The notes under the pieces: generated by a model | What the model saw: only the letters and a program-made list of their open reading frames with translations | The model's database searches: none | What the model was told of the DNA's origin: nothing | Translations under genes and position numbers: made by a program | Part shown: in pieces, positions 7,934 through 16,014 of the stretch | Layout: every line of letters begins with the position of its first letter | Position numbering within the stretch: the stretch's first letter is position 1 | Source of the DNA: Terriglobia bacterium | Lineage (GTDB): Bacteria > Acidobacteriota > Terriglobia > Terriglobales > Acidobacteriaceae | Direction of reading: 5' to 3' | Assembly: GCA_032252755.1 (NCBI GenBank) | Contig: JAVUPY010000027.1 | Location: 1 to 44,991 of the forward strand | DNA length: 44,991 nt

Positions 7934-9300
7934 TAAGATTCCTTCCTTTGAAGTGTCGGCGCCGCAACAAGAGAGGATTGCCGAAGCAGGTGCGCGGGCC
8001 GGCGTGTAAATGTGAGTACGAGATTCGTAGCAAATAACGTGACAGCCGTAAGTTCGAGAAGAGCCGAGATGGGAAGCACCTTCCAGGCCCACGCCGCGTA
8101 GTCCTGGTAAGCGAGTACTTCACTGCTGACGCGCAAAAAGCAGCCGAGCGTCAAAGTGGCAAGTGCCAGGAACATCAGCTTGGTACTGAACAGGAGGCGC
8201 ATTCCGGAAAATGCGGGCAGAACGCGTTGGCCGATACTGAAAACCATCATCGCGAGAAATCCGACAGTTAGGGCGTGACGAGAGGCCCCCCACAGGCCGG
8301 AAGCATTTTCCACACGGGACGCCCAGATTGCAAGAATTCCCGCAACCAGCAGCCATGCATACGCGGAACGGACGAACACCGGAAAACTTTTGTGTACGCC
8401 CTGGGTCTTCGCAGGTGCAGAGGGGCGCTGGAAGAGTTTCAGGGCAATGATGGCGAAAACGGCGGCATGGAATGTGAGCAGGGCGGAGATGTAGAAGTGG
8501 CCGAGCAGTGCTGCCGTCACCCCAAATGTGTTGATGGCGACGGCGCAGAACAGTAACGACGTGTTCGTCGGCCGGAGTCCGAGAAAGATAGGGAGCCACT
8601 TGTTGCTGAAGCCCCAGACGAACGGAACGAGGAATCCCCAGGTACAGAGTACGAGGAATCGAGCATCGATGGCCGGCGGAATCGCCGGACTCGCGCTGCG
8701 CAGAGCCAGATACATCGCGAGCCCGGCGTTCATCACGAGCGCGGCAAGAAACCCGACCGTCGCAATGATGACAACCCAAACCCAGGTTTCGATTTTCGAT
8801 TTGCCGCTGTCCTTCGCCTCATGCTTGGAGACGGCTCGGAAAAAGATGAGGAAGGCGACGAGTTCGAGAATTGCGCTGGCCGGAAGCAGCGCTCGCCAAT
8901 GCCAAAGGTAGATGTTGGTGAACCAACGAAGCAGGACACCGGCGGTCCACATGCCGTAGCAAAGCCAACCGGCGCGCATCGCCAGTGTGCGGCGAACGGT
9001 CGGGATGGAGTAGAAACCGATGCCGAGAATGAAGCTCCCGATCCAGCCAAAGATCTGTGCATGTCCGTGAGCCTGTATCCATGCTGCGGAGACGCTCTGG
9101 GCGGCGCGGTGGTTCGTGATAGAGATCAGGTTCCAGACGCCGAGGAACGTTCCCGGCAGCAACATGAATGCCAGGCCGGTGACGATGTAGGCCACCAGCA
9201 TGCGCGAGAGCCCGGTTTCACGCGCTTTGTTGCGCTCGAAAACCTGTTCGGGACTCTCGCCCAAAGGCTGCCGCATATCGATTGGAATAACGTTCGGCAT
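7933..9300 (-). CDS. nnrS: NnrS-family haem-copper membrane protein
   Basis: The protein has 455 residues with about twelve predicted membrane helices. The segment WIQAHGHAQIFGWIGSFILGIGFYSIP is the hallmark of NnrS and related haem-copper oxidase-like proteins, and SRHALTVGFLAMMVFSIGQRVLPAFSG near the C terminus is the second conserved block. In Rhodobacter, NnrS contains haem and copper and is produced together with NO reductase; in Vibrio cholerae it protects metabolism from NO. Here it sits between ric (four-base gap) and norZ (TAATG overlap), which fits an NO-stress role. Its exact chemistry is not known for the family. Confidence 0.87.
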   Translation of the reverse strand: MPNVIPIDMRQPLGESPEQVFERNKARETGLSRMLVAYIVTGLAFMLLPGTFLGVWNLISITNHRAAQSVSAAWIQAHGHAQIFGWIGSFILGIGFYSIPTVRRTLAMRAGWLCYGMWTAGVLLRWFTNIYLWHWRALLPASAILELVAFLIFFRAVSKHEAKDSGKSKIETWVWVVIIATVGFLAALVMNAGLAMYLALRSASPAIPPAIDARFLVLCTWGFLVPFVWGFSNKWLPIFLGLRPTNTSLLFCAVAINTFGVTAALLGHFYISALLTFHAAVFAIIALKLFQRPSAPAKTQGVHKSFPVFVRSAYAWLLVAGILAIWASRVENASGLWGASRHALTVGFLAMMVFSIGQRVLPAFSGMRLLFSTKLMFLALATLTLGCFLRVSSEVLAYQDYAAWAWKVLPISALLELTAVTLFATNLVLTFTRRPAHLLRQSSLVAAPTLQRKES

Positions 9301-9304
9301 TGCT

Positions 9305-10033
9305 TTAACGACCGTCTTCCATCGATACAGCGCGGGGGAACAGGATGTTATTTTCCAGGTGAATGTGCTGGTGCAGGTCGGCTTCGAACTCTAGCAGCCC
9401 GTTGTAGAGAGTGCGGTAACTGGTGCAGGCGTCTTCGGGAGCCTTGTAGTCGCTGGTTATGGCGCGGAGTTCGCGCAGAGTCGTACCGGCGCTGTCGTGC
9501 TCGGAGACCATCATGCGGATGGGGTTCTGCACGGTTCCAAAGGGCGGCGGCAGGACAGGCGCCTTTTCGACGACGGATTCTTCCATGCGAATGATGTACG
9601 GGAACAGGATCTGCTCTTCTTTCATCAGGTGCATGGCAAGTTCGTCGAAGAGCGTCTCGACGAGTTGGCTGACCTTCACAGTTTCGGGATGCGTAGGGCC
9701 ATGTTTGCTCGCCACCTTCTCGGCAAGCGCGGTCAGGCGCGGTGTTTCCGCATAAATGAAGGCGTGGTGCTTCTTAACGATATGGTCGATGAGATCGGCG
9801 AGCGGCTGGGCGCTCCAGTCGGGGCCGCTGTCGCTCCGGGCGAGGCGGGAGCTCTCTGCTTGCTCGAGTTGCTGCAGAACCTGCTCAACGGGGAGTTTCG
9901 CCTGGACGCAGGCTTCTCCGAGTTTCTTGCCGCCACCGCAGCAATAGTCGATACCGAGCTTCTCAAATACTCTGGTCGCGCTGGGAATTGTCAACGCGAA
10001 CTCACGAACGGTTTTGGTTTCATCAAATGTCAT
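9305..10033 (-). CDS. ric: Iron-sulfur cluster repair di-iron protein Ric (ScdA/YtfE)
   Basis: The protein has 242 residues, matching the family. The N-terminal ScdA_N domain carries GIDYCCGGGKKL at about residues 27-38. The C-terminal haemerythrin-like domain has the His/Glu set for a di-iron site: HIVKKHHAF, HGPTHPE, MHLMKEEQILFP, SEHDSAG and HQHIHLENNILFPR. Ric proteins restore Fe-S clusters damaged by NO or oxidants and may release or reduce NO. It is the first gene of the NO operon. A CRP/FNR-like palindrome at 10095-10108 lies 62 bases before the start codon, so control by a Crp/Fnr protein is likely. Confidence 0.94.
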   Translation of the reverse strand: MTFDETKTVREFALTIPSATRVFEKLGIDYCCGGGKKLGEACVQAKLPVEQVLQQLEQAESSRLARSDSGPDWSAQPLADLIDHIVKKHHAFIYAETPRLTALAEKVASKHGPTHPETVKVSQLVETLFDELAMHLMKEEQILFPYIIRMEESVVEKAPVLPPPFGTVQNPIRMMVSEHDSAGTTLRELRAITSDYKAPEDACTSYRTLYNGLLEFEADLHQHIHLENNILFPRAVSMEDGR

Positions 10034-10094
10034 GTTCTCTGCCTTTGTACTTCTTGAACTACAGGCAGAGTACGAGAGGAAGCAGGGCTACCAT

Positions 10095-10108
10095 ATGACT
10101 TAAGTCAC
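10095..10108 (-). promoter_or_regulatory. Candidate Crp/Fnr-type operator of the ric-nnrS-norZ operon
   Basis: The core TGACTTAAGTCA (10096-10107) is a perfect 12-base palindrome and fits the (G/A)TGA-N6-TCAC pattern seen upstream of five other units in this window. A TACTCT hexamer on the minus strand (10072-10067) has its centre 32 bp downstream of the palindrome centre. That is class II activator geometry, with the site at about -41.5 and transcription starting near 10060. Confidence 0.65.
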
Positions 10109-10112
10109 GGGA

Positions 10113-10193
10113 AGAGTCGAAAGTCGAAAGCTGCAAGTCGAAAGCTAAGACCAGCAGGAGATACTGCCTTCCAGCTTCTGACTTTTGACTTTA
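10113..10193. repeat. GTCGAAAG-type spacer repeat
   Basis: AGTCGAAAG occurs three times between 10115 and 10147. An imperfect inverted counterpart (AGCTTCTGACTTTTGACTTT) follows at 10174-10193, so the block can fold back on itself. A similar string, AGCTTTCGACTTGCGACTTT, occurs at 32499-32518 after etfA. It appears to be a dispersed spacer element without coding capacity. Confidence 0.45.
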
Positions 10194-10213
10194 GAATTTC
10201 GGCCTTCGACCGC

Positions 10214-10912
10214 TTACTCCTGGAGCTCAGCGGCCAGTTTGTCAGGCTTCGGTATGGAGATGTTGCGGCCGTCCATCGCGATGAGGCCTTCGGATTGAAG
10301 ACGGCTCAGGTTGCGGGAGACGAGTTCGCGGACGGTGCCGAGTTGGGCCGCGAGTTCCTGGTTGTTGGCGTTGAGAGTGAATTGAATTCCCGACGCGGAT
10401 CTCTTCCCTTCCGTTCTTGCCAGTCGAAGTAAAAGAGCGACGAGGCGGTGGCGAACCGTGGTGAACGAGAGTTCTTCAATGATGCCGACCAGTCGCCGGA
10501 GACGCGCACCGACCACCTTGAGAACTTTGAGTGCGACTTCCGGATGCTGCAAACACAGAGCATGAAAAGCCTGCTTGCTGACAAACAGCATTGTGCTGTC
10601 GCTTACCGCCTGTGCTGACGCCGGATAGTTGCCACCATCGAACACGGGCAATTCAGCAATAGATGAGCCAGGGCCTTCTATGGCGAGCACCTGCTCGCGA
10701 CCACTTGCGGCGCTCTTGAATATGCGGACATTACCCGTCTGAACCACGTAGAGACCCTCGCAGGGATCGCCCTCCGAGAAAAGCAACTCGTCGCCTCCGA
10801 CCTTTCGTTCGACGGTTCGAGTGACAAGGAATTCGAGTTGTGCGTCGTTGAGCCCGGAAAAGATGGGCACGCGACGAAGTGTTCCGGCAATGGTTGGCTT
10901 CAGGTCCGACAT
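10214..10912 (-). CDS. Crp/Fnr-family transcription regulator (NnrR/Dnr-like position)
   Basis: The protein has 232 residues. An N-terminal cyclic-nucleotide-binding-type beta barrel (about residues 10-125; FSEGDPCEGLYVVQTGNVRI) is followed by a long dimer helix and a winged HTH. The recognition helix region is LGTVRELVSRNLSRL, which keeps the R-E-x-x-x-R spacing of CRP. There is no N-terminal Cys cluster, so it is not a classical Fe-S FNR; proteins of this build include the NO-responsive NnrR/Dnr type. It lies directly upstream, in transcription order, of the NO operon and downstream of the ywiC-like gene. ATG 10912 was chosen by family alignment; ATG 10921 and TTG 10939 are in frame and no ribosome site decides. 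The ligand is unknown. Confidence 0.85.
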   Translation of the reverse strand: MSDLKPTIAGTLRRVPIFSGLNDAQLEFLVTRTVERKVGGDELLFSEGDPCEGLYVVQTGNVRIFKSAASGREQVLAIEGPGSSIAELPVFDGGNYPASAQAVSDSTMLFVSKQAFHALCLQHPEVALKVLKVVGARLRRLVGIIEELSFTTVRHRLVALLLRLARTEGKRSASGIQFTLNANNQELAAQLGTVRELVSRNLSRLQSEGLIAMDGRNISIPKPDKLAAELQE

Positions 10913-11012
10913 GGGGAGCATTGTAATTGGGACAGTCAATCGGGTCAGTGCTTATATGCGGAAAACCGCACACCCCGGCGACAAAGGCTGGAAGGGGCCT
11001 CGAACCGAATGT

Positions 11013-11870
11013 TCATTGCGGCAGGTAGAAACTGGTGATGAGCAGCACTCCGAAGGTGATAGCGTGCAGCAGTTCGGTCACACCCAGCCACTGCACGTCG
11101 AGTGCTTCCGGTTTCTGGAAAACCCAGACCACACCGCGTATCACGATCGGCAGAAAGGCAACGGCGGCGAAGAGGGGTAGATCAGTGGCGGCTGAGAGTG
11201 ATGCAATGATAACCAGCATCGCGCCCTGCAGAACCAGGAATCCCCAACCGCGACTGAACCGGTTCCGGGCTCCCGCAATCTTGGAATTCCGAAGCCGCAG
11301 TTGGACATAGTGGATCTGATCGCACGCAAAGAGCCAATTGGCGACCCATAGCGCGAACGCCAGCGAATCAAGGCGTCCGGTTACGACGTAATAGGCGCCG
11401 GCCGCGGTCGAGGTAAGGCCGATAGCGCCGATGATCTGGGCGGGCATGCGCATTTTTCGACCGAACAACTTTACGCAAGCCTGCGTTGCAAACGCCGCGC
11501 CGGCGATCGCGCCGATAAAAACGAGTCCGAGGTGCTGCCCATTGCGGAAGAGGAAGTACAGGGGGAGGGCGGCGAAGGAAGAGATTATGAGAGTCGCCTG
11601 CCATACGGTTCTCTTCTCTTCCGCATTATGGGCGTGCATGGTGCTGCTACCAAGGAGGACTTCAACCGGAGTGCGCAGCCAGAACAGCGCGAAAGCTGCG
11701 GTGAGAAACTGAAGAAATGCGAGTATTCCGTTCCCGTGCAGGAAGCCAACACAGCCGGCAATAACCAGCGGCACCAGCAGGATGCCCCACGCGCCGTGCT
11801 CGCGAGGAATCACCAGGGCTCTCATCCTCGAACGATGAACATCATTGATTCCCGAAACTGCGGACATCAT
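11013..11870 (-). CDS. YwiC-like integral membrane protein
   Basis: The protein has 285 residues and about nine membrane helices. The N-terminal signature IPREHGAWGILLVPL (about residues 21-35) is that of the YwiC-like family. The family has no known biochemical role, but in Bacillus subtilis ywiC lies beside the nar and fnr genes of anaerobic respiration, and here it again sits next to a Crp/Fnr gene and respiratory genes. AGGAG lies four bases before ATG 11870 and seven before ATG 11867, so either may be used. It follows the NirJ/AhbD-like gene by 116 bases that include a palindromic element. Confidence 0.78.
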   Translation of the reverse strand: MMSAVSGINDVHRSRMRALVIPREHGAWGILLVPLVIAGCVGFLHGNGILAFLQFLTAAFALFWLRTPVEVLLGSSTMHAHNAEEKRTVWQATLIISSFAALPLYFLFRNGQHLGLVFIGAIAGAAFATQACVKLFGRKMRMPAQIIGAIGLTSTAAGAYYVVTGRLDSLAFALWVANWLFACDQIHYVQLRLRNSKIAGARNRFSRGWGFLVLQGAMLVIIASLSAATDLPLFAAVAFLPIVIRGVVWVFQKPEALDVQWLGVTELLHAITFGVLLITSFYLPQ

Positions 11871-11944
11871 TGGACTCCTGAAATTTCAATCCGCCGAGGG
11901 CGGTGCCGACTGAACCCCACGTTCTAGTCTGGAACTCTTGACAC

Positions 11945-11981
11945 CCCCACCCCTGCCGCTGCGCGACAGAGGTGGGGCACA
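11945..11981. repeat. Palindromic mini-element after the NirJ/AhbD-like gene
   Basis: CCCCACCCCTG pairs with CAGAGGTGGGG with one mismatch, and GGGCACAA follows, the same tail as in the element inside the radical SAM gene at 461-503. It begins just after the stop of the gene at 11987-13219 and could end transcription on the minus strand, although no T tract follows. Confidence 0.6.
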
Positions 11982-11986
11982 ATGTT

Positions 11987-13219
11987 TTATTTCACTTCCA
12001 CATAGCTCTTCGGCTGATATACGCAGAAGGGTTCGGAAGCCATGAAGTCTCCTGTGGCTGCATACGCACGCGCGCGGCATCCCATGCAGACATGGCGGAA
12101 TTCGCAACAACCGCACTTCCCTTTCAGCGCATCGTCGTCGCGAAGCGCCTGGAAGACTTCGGCCTTCTCCCAGATTTCGGCGAACGTTTGTTTGCGAAGA
12201 TCGCCCGCAAGCGCCGGGAGATAGCCGCAGGGATAAATTTCGCCTTCGTGTGAGATGAAGCAAACCCCGGTACCGGCGAGGCAGCCCTTCGTAACGGCGC
12301 TCATCCCATCCGGGTGACCGCCTGGATGTCCACCCGGATGACCTCCGGGATGCCCTGCATGTCCCGCGCGGTCGGGTTTTCCCGCGAAGGAAATACCGGT
12401 TGACCCGGGCATCGTCATTTCGACAGGACCGATCGCAGGCACTTCAACTGGCGCCTCGACTCGCTGCTGCCCGTAACCGGCGGCTTTGCGCTCAGCCACG
12501 CGACGCTGGCGAACGACGCGGAAATAGTGCGGCGCGCACGTGGCCTTCAACTCGATATCACCTGCAAGTGACTGATCGTAGAACCAGTTGAGAATTTCTT
12601 CGTATTCCTGCGGCGGCACCATTTGCTCTTCGGCGATATCGACACCACAACCAACCGGAACGAGCAGGAACGTGTGCAGCGCGTCGGCCCCGAGGTTCCG
12701 AACCATCTGCAGAACCTGCGGCAACTGCTTGGCATTGTGGCGCGCGATCGTCATGTTGATCTGCACCGGCATTCCGAGCTCTTTCAGGTTGCGGAATCCG
12801 TATATGGCGGCGTCGAATGCCCCGGGAATTCCGCGGAACGAATCATGAATCTCGGCATTGGCGCCGTCGAGACTGATGGAGACGCGCTTCACGCCGGCAC
12901 GGACAATCTTCTGGGCGATTTCCTTCGTGACGAGGGTACCGTTGGTGGCGAGCGCGACGCGCAGGCCGAGGTCGGTACCATAACGGGCGAGTTGGAAAAT
13001 ATCAGTGCGGTATAAAGGCTCGCCACCGCTGAGCACCAGGATCGGATTCGCGTACGCGGCAATCTGACGGATGATGTCGAGAGCTTGGTCGGTCGGAAGA
13101 TCGGTAGGCGATGCGAGTTCAGTCGCGGTGGCCCGGCAGTGGATGCAACGCAGATTGCATCCCTTAGTGACTTCCCAGAAGATCAGCCGCGGTTTGTACT
13201 CCCTGGTTGCGGGATTCAT
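11987..13219 (-). CDS. NirJ/AhbD-like radical SAM-SPASM enzyme (haem biosynthesis type)
   Basis: The protein has 410 residues. The radical SAM motif is CNLRCIHC (CX3CX2C, about residues 21-28), followed by VLSGGEPL (the GGE motif). The C-terminal SPASM-like domain has KGCLAGTGVCFIS, CGYLP and CGCCEFRHVCMGCRARAYA, enough Cys for auxiliary 4Fe-4S clusters. The closest families are AhbD (iron-coproporphyrin III to haem b) and NirJ (haem d1). With four multihaem cytochromes beside it and no cd1 nitrite reductase, an AhbD-like role or another haem modification is more likely; this is inference. A Gly/His-rich insert (GHAGHPGGHPGGHPGGHP) separates the core from the SPASM part. Start ATG 13219 has AGGAGAAAGAA upstream. 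Two tandem operators lie at 13306-13341. Confidence 0.82.
   Translation of the reverse strand: MNPATREYKPRLIFWEVTKGCNLRCIHCRATATELASPTDLPTDQALDIIRQIAAYANPILVLSGGEPLYRTDIFQLARYGTDLGLRVALATNGTLVTKEIAQKIVRAGVKRVSISLDGANAEIHDSFRGIPGAFDAAIYGFRNLKELGMPVQINMTIARHNAKQLPQVLQMVRNLGADALHTFLLVPVGCGVDIAEEQMVPPQEYEEILNWFYDQSLAGDIELKATCAPHYFRVVRQRRVAERKAAGYGQQRVEAPVEVPAIGPVEMTMPGSTGISFAGKPDRAGHAGHPGGHPGGHPGGHPDGMSAVTKGCLAGTGVCFISHEGEIYPCGYLPALAGDLRKQTFAEIWEKAEVFQALRDDDALKGKCGCCEFRHVCMGCRARAYAATGDFMASEPFCVYQPKSYVEVK
12309..12361. repeat. In-gene 12-bp repeats encoding a GGHP linker
   Basis: Near-identical 12-base units (GGATGNCCACC-type on the plus strand) encode GGHP three times plus flanking GHAGHP and GGHPDG within the NirJ/AhbD-like gene. 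The length is likely to vary between strains by slippage. The His spacing suggests a metal-binding linker. Confidence 0.75.
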
Positions 13220-13305
13220 TTCTTTCTCCTGTTTCCCCCACCGCACCTTGTGCGGGCGTTCCCCAAACGCACCTCCACTCTAGATTTTCTATTACCCAAG
13301 CAGCC

Positions 13306-13341
13306 GTGATTCGAGTCACGGGTACTTGTGACCAATGTCAC
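13306..13341 (-). promoter_or_regulatory. Tandem Crp/Fnr-type operators of the NirJ/AhbD-like gene
   Basis: GTGATTCGAGTCAC (13306-13319; flanks extend it to CCGTGA...TCACGG) and GTGACCAATGTCAC (13328-13341) both fit GTGA-N6-TCAC perfectly. Their centres are exactly 22 bp apart. On the minus strand TAGAGT (13282-13277) lies 33 bp downstream of the proximal centre and matches four of six -10 positions, predicting activation from a class II site. Confidence 0.75.
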
Positions 13342-13437
13342 TCGGGCGGAAGTGCCGTAAATTCAGCTGGAAAAACCCCAGGGCCGCCGATAACCGGACG
13401 ACGAACCTGGGGGACAAACCTACAACCCGAACGCTGT

Positions 13438-14967
13438 TTACGGGCCGACTCCGCCGGTGTGGCAATCGGAGCAATTCACCTGCGTGAGGTCGCCCAGATC
13501 AACGGGATGCTTGAACTGCACGCCCTCGGCCGATCCCTGCAACTCGACGCCATTCTCCGACTGTGACAGCAGAGTGTGGCACGCATTGCAGTCCTTGCTG
13601 ATCACCTTGCCATTCTTGCTCACGTGGTTGCCGTCATGACAGCGGAAGCAGCCCTGAAAGTAGAAGTGGCCGACGTTGTCGGGATGCGTCTTCCAGCTCA
13701 CCTTCATCTCGGGGAAAATGCTGTTCTGGAAGATGCGCTGCAGTTCGGAGACCATCGCCTTGATCTCCGGCTGTTTGGAGTTATAGATGTCCGGATACTT
13801 TTCCTTGTAGAACGCCGGTATCTTGGTGGCGATCGCCTGCAGCGCCTCGGGTGTTGACTTGTAATCGGCGGCCAGCGCCTCGACGCCCTGCGCCTTCGCG
13901 AACGGGAGCGAGATGTCGATACGATGCGCAGTGATCGCCTGGTCGACAGAGCGATCCGGCGGCATGTAGATGTGCGTCGGCCGATTGTGGCAGTCTACAC
14001 AATCCATACGCTTGCTCTGTAGTTTCCCGAGAGCCGCGGGAGTCGTGTCAGCGCCCGGTGCGGCGTACTCAGTGACCTTGCCGCTCATGTCCACAAGTCG
14101 TACGTAGGAGATGTTCTGGCGCGTTGGATCGGACCAATAGGTGATCTTATTGCCGATGTTCATGTGCCAGTGAATGCCCGAAGCGACACCAGCGCTGGGA
14201 TCGCCACCGCCTGTCTTAATGAGCAGGCGGAATTCGCGAGGAGTACTTTTCTCGTCGCTGCCGTATGTATCGATGACCTTCAGCTGGGCGCCCCAGAACT
14301 TCTTGGGCCAGTGGCACTGCTCGCAGGTTTCCGGAGCGGGGCGAAGGTTGGCGACCGGCGTTTCGATCGGCCGCGGGAAGGTATTGAGAGCGGTCTTGAA
14401 TACCTGCCTAGCTCCGGACAGTTTCGAACGCACGTACCAACCCGCACCGGCTCCTACGTGGCAGTCGACGCAGCGAACGCGCGCATGCGGCGAATTCTGG
14501 TGCGCGACGAACTCGGGATGCATCACGGTGTGACACAGCCGGCCGCAGAATTCGACCGAGTCGGTGTACTCGTACCCGCGATAGCTGCCCACGGCGCTCA
14601 TGAGCACGAAGATCACCACGAAGGAAAGAAAGAATGCGACGGTGCTCCGCTGCGCAGGATTATTGAGGTCCAGAAGCGGGAATCCTCTCTCATCGGGGCC
14701 CGCGATCTTCTTCCGGTGTAACCACATGCCGAGTGGAACCAGCAGTAGGCCGAGAATGAGGAATCCGGGAAACACCATGTAGGCGAGAACGCCGACATAG
14801 GGGCTGGGGCGTGAGGAAGTGAGATCGATTAAAAAGAGAAAAAGAATGTTGGCGAGCGCGACGACCGCGAGAGCCAGCCCTATGAGGCTGACATAATTTC
14901 GAAGCAGCGCGCGCAGATTAATTGCTGCAGACCCAGATGCATTTTCCGGGGCACGATCCTCGGGCAT
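13438..14967 (-). CDS. ImcH-like NapC/NirT-family heptahaem cytochrome c
   Basis: The protein has 509 residues. Three N-terminal membrane helices (about residues 25-50, 55-85 and 108-130) anchor a periplasmic multihaem domain. There are seven haem-attachment motifs: an atypical CX3CH (CGRLCHTVMHPE, with a Met as possible ligand as in NapC/NrfH) and six CXXCH (CVDCH, CEQCH, CVDCH, CFRCH, CNACH, CSDCH). This layout resembles ImcH of Geobacter, an inner-membrane quinol dehydrogenase needed for respiration of high-potential acceptors. It probably takes electrons from quinol and hands them to periplasmic cytochromes. AAGGAG lies eight bases before the ATG. It follows the cytochrome b gene by 147 bases. 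Confidence 0.88.
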   Translation of the reverse strand: MPEDRAPENASGSAAINLRALLRNYVSLIGLALAVVALANILFLFLIDLTSSRPSPYVGVLAYMVFPGFLILGLLLVPLGMWLHRKKIAGPDERGFPLLDLNNPAQRSTVAFFLSFVVIFVLMSAVGSYRGYEYTDSVEFCGRLCHTVMHPEFVAHQNSPHARVRCVDCHVGAGAGWYVRSKLSGARQVFKTALNTFPRPIETPVANLRPAPETCEQCHWPKKFWGAQLKVIDTYGSDEKSTPREFRLLIKTGGGDPSAGVASGIHWHMNIGNKITYWSDPTRQNISYVRLVDMSGKVTEYAAPGADTTPAALGKLQSKRMDCVDCHNRPTHIYMPPDRSVDQAITAHRIDISLPFAKAQGVEALAADYKSTPEALQAIATKIPAFYKEKYPDIYNSKQPEIKAMVSELQRIFQNSIFPEMKVSWKTHPDNVGHFYFQGCFRCHDGNHVSKNGKVISKDCNACHTLLSQSENGVELQGSAEGVQFKHPVDLGDLTQVNCSDCHTGGVGP

Positions 14968-15114
14968 GAATGCAACTCCTTAAGAGCGGGAACAAACCTC
15001 TTGAGCCGGCTCCCGATTTTGTTTCTACGACTAAAAAAAATCGCAAGACTTCTGCGAGCCCTGTCTCCCTGCAAATCCGCGGGGAGTTCTGCCTGGTTTC
15101 GCGCCGCCTGACCT

Positions 15115-16014
15115 TCAGCGATACGCAAAGACCATTGCATAAACAATCCAGACCACTACAAACGACCCAATCGCCAACGCCATCCAGGCAAATGCCCGGA
15201 TTCCCCGAACGACGATCTCTGGATGGGGTTCGGCGAGATTCTCTTCCAGGCGGCCACTCTCCACGAGTTCCGCATATTCCCGCGGCTTGTCGCGTTTCAG
15301 TTCCACCAGCGACATTCTTCCTGTGAACACGGTGGTATCCATCGGAAACTTCTCAGGACGGAGATGAGTGTTGAAAAAATGCACCGTGAAAATGAAACCG
15401 GTAGCGAGCAACGCTTCGTCGCTGTGGATGATCGTTGCCACATTGATGAAGGATCCGGGAATGAAGCGCGTGAAGAAAATCGGGAACCACAGCGCCAGTC
15501 CAGTGGAACCGATGATGAACACGCCCCAGAACACTGCGAAGTAATCAAACTTCTCCCAGTAAGTCCAACGTCCGTACTGGGGCCGCGGCCCGCGCCCGAC
15601 GAACCATTTCATCGTAGCGATGAATTCTTTCAGGTCTTGCCGGTTGGGGACCATCGATCCCGGGCCGAAGACGAGAGACGTCCAGTTCTTGTGCTGCTCC
15701 TTCTTCTGCCGATAGAGATCCAGCAGGTGGGTGATGAAGGTCCCAAACATGATGAGCGCGGCAGTGCGATGAATATAGCCGGCCGTTTCGAAGCCGCCCA
15801 TCAACCGCGAGAGCCAGACGGCCCAATTTGTATAGGAGAACTTCAGGGTCAGTCCTGTGAGCGACAGGCTCAGGAAACTCACGACCATGCAGGCGTGGAG
15901 TGCACGGTTCTTGCGACTGAAGCGCACGAATTCGCGCTTCTCCACCTGCTTTCCAGAACCGGCGGCACGCGTTGAGGCTTCAGGTGTCGTTACGACTGTC
16001 GCTTCACTCGGCAT
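15115..16014 (-). CDS. Di-haem cytochrome b subunit (FdnI/HydC-type)
   Basis: The protein has 299 residues. Four or five membrane helices carry the His pattern of the formate-dehydrogenase gamma / Ni-Fe-hydrogenase b-type family: NRALHACMVVSFLSLSLTGL, GYIHRTAALIMFGTFITHLLDLY and IHSDEALLATGFIFTVHFF, followed by the HLRPEKFPMD tail. It should oxidise quinol and pass electrons to a periplasmic partner. The partner is probably the 19-haem protein encoded just upstream: the start ATG 16014 (with GAGGAGG inside the previous gene) overlaps that gene by 11 bases. Its membrane domain resembles the C-terminal half of the CbcL-like fusion at 18082-20118. A last helix (FAWMALAIGSFVVVWIVYAMVF) closes the protein. 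Confidence 0.87.
   Translation of the reverse strand: MPSEATVVTTPEASTRAAGSGKQVEKREFVRFSRKNRALHACMVVSFLSLSLTGLTLKFSYTNWAVWLSRLMGGFETAGYIHRTAALIMFGTFITHLLDLYRQKKEQHKNWTSLVFGPGSMVPNRQDLKEFIATMKWFVGRGPRPQYGRWTYWEKFDYFAVFWGVFIIGSTGLALWFPIFFTRFIPGSFINVATIIHSDEALLATGFIFTVHFFNTHLRPEKFPMDTTVFTGRMSLVELKRDKPREYAELVESGRLEENLAEPHPEIVVRGIRAFAWMALAIGSFVVVWIVYAMVFAYR

Noticed and set aside
12309-12361. CRISPR-like or tandem-repeat array
   Set aside because: The 12-base units are in-frame codons of a GGHP linker within a gene, with no spacers.
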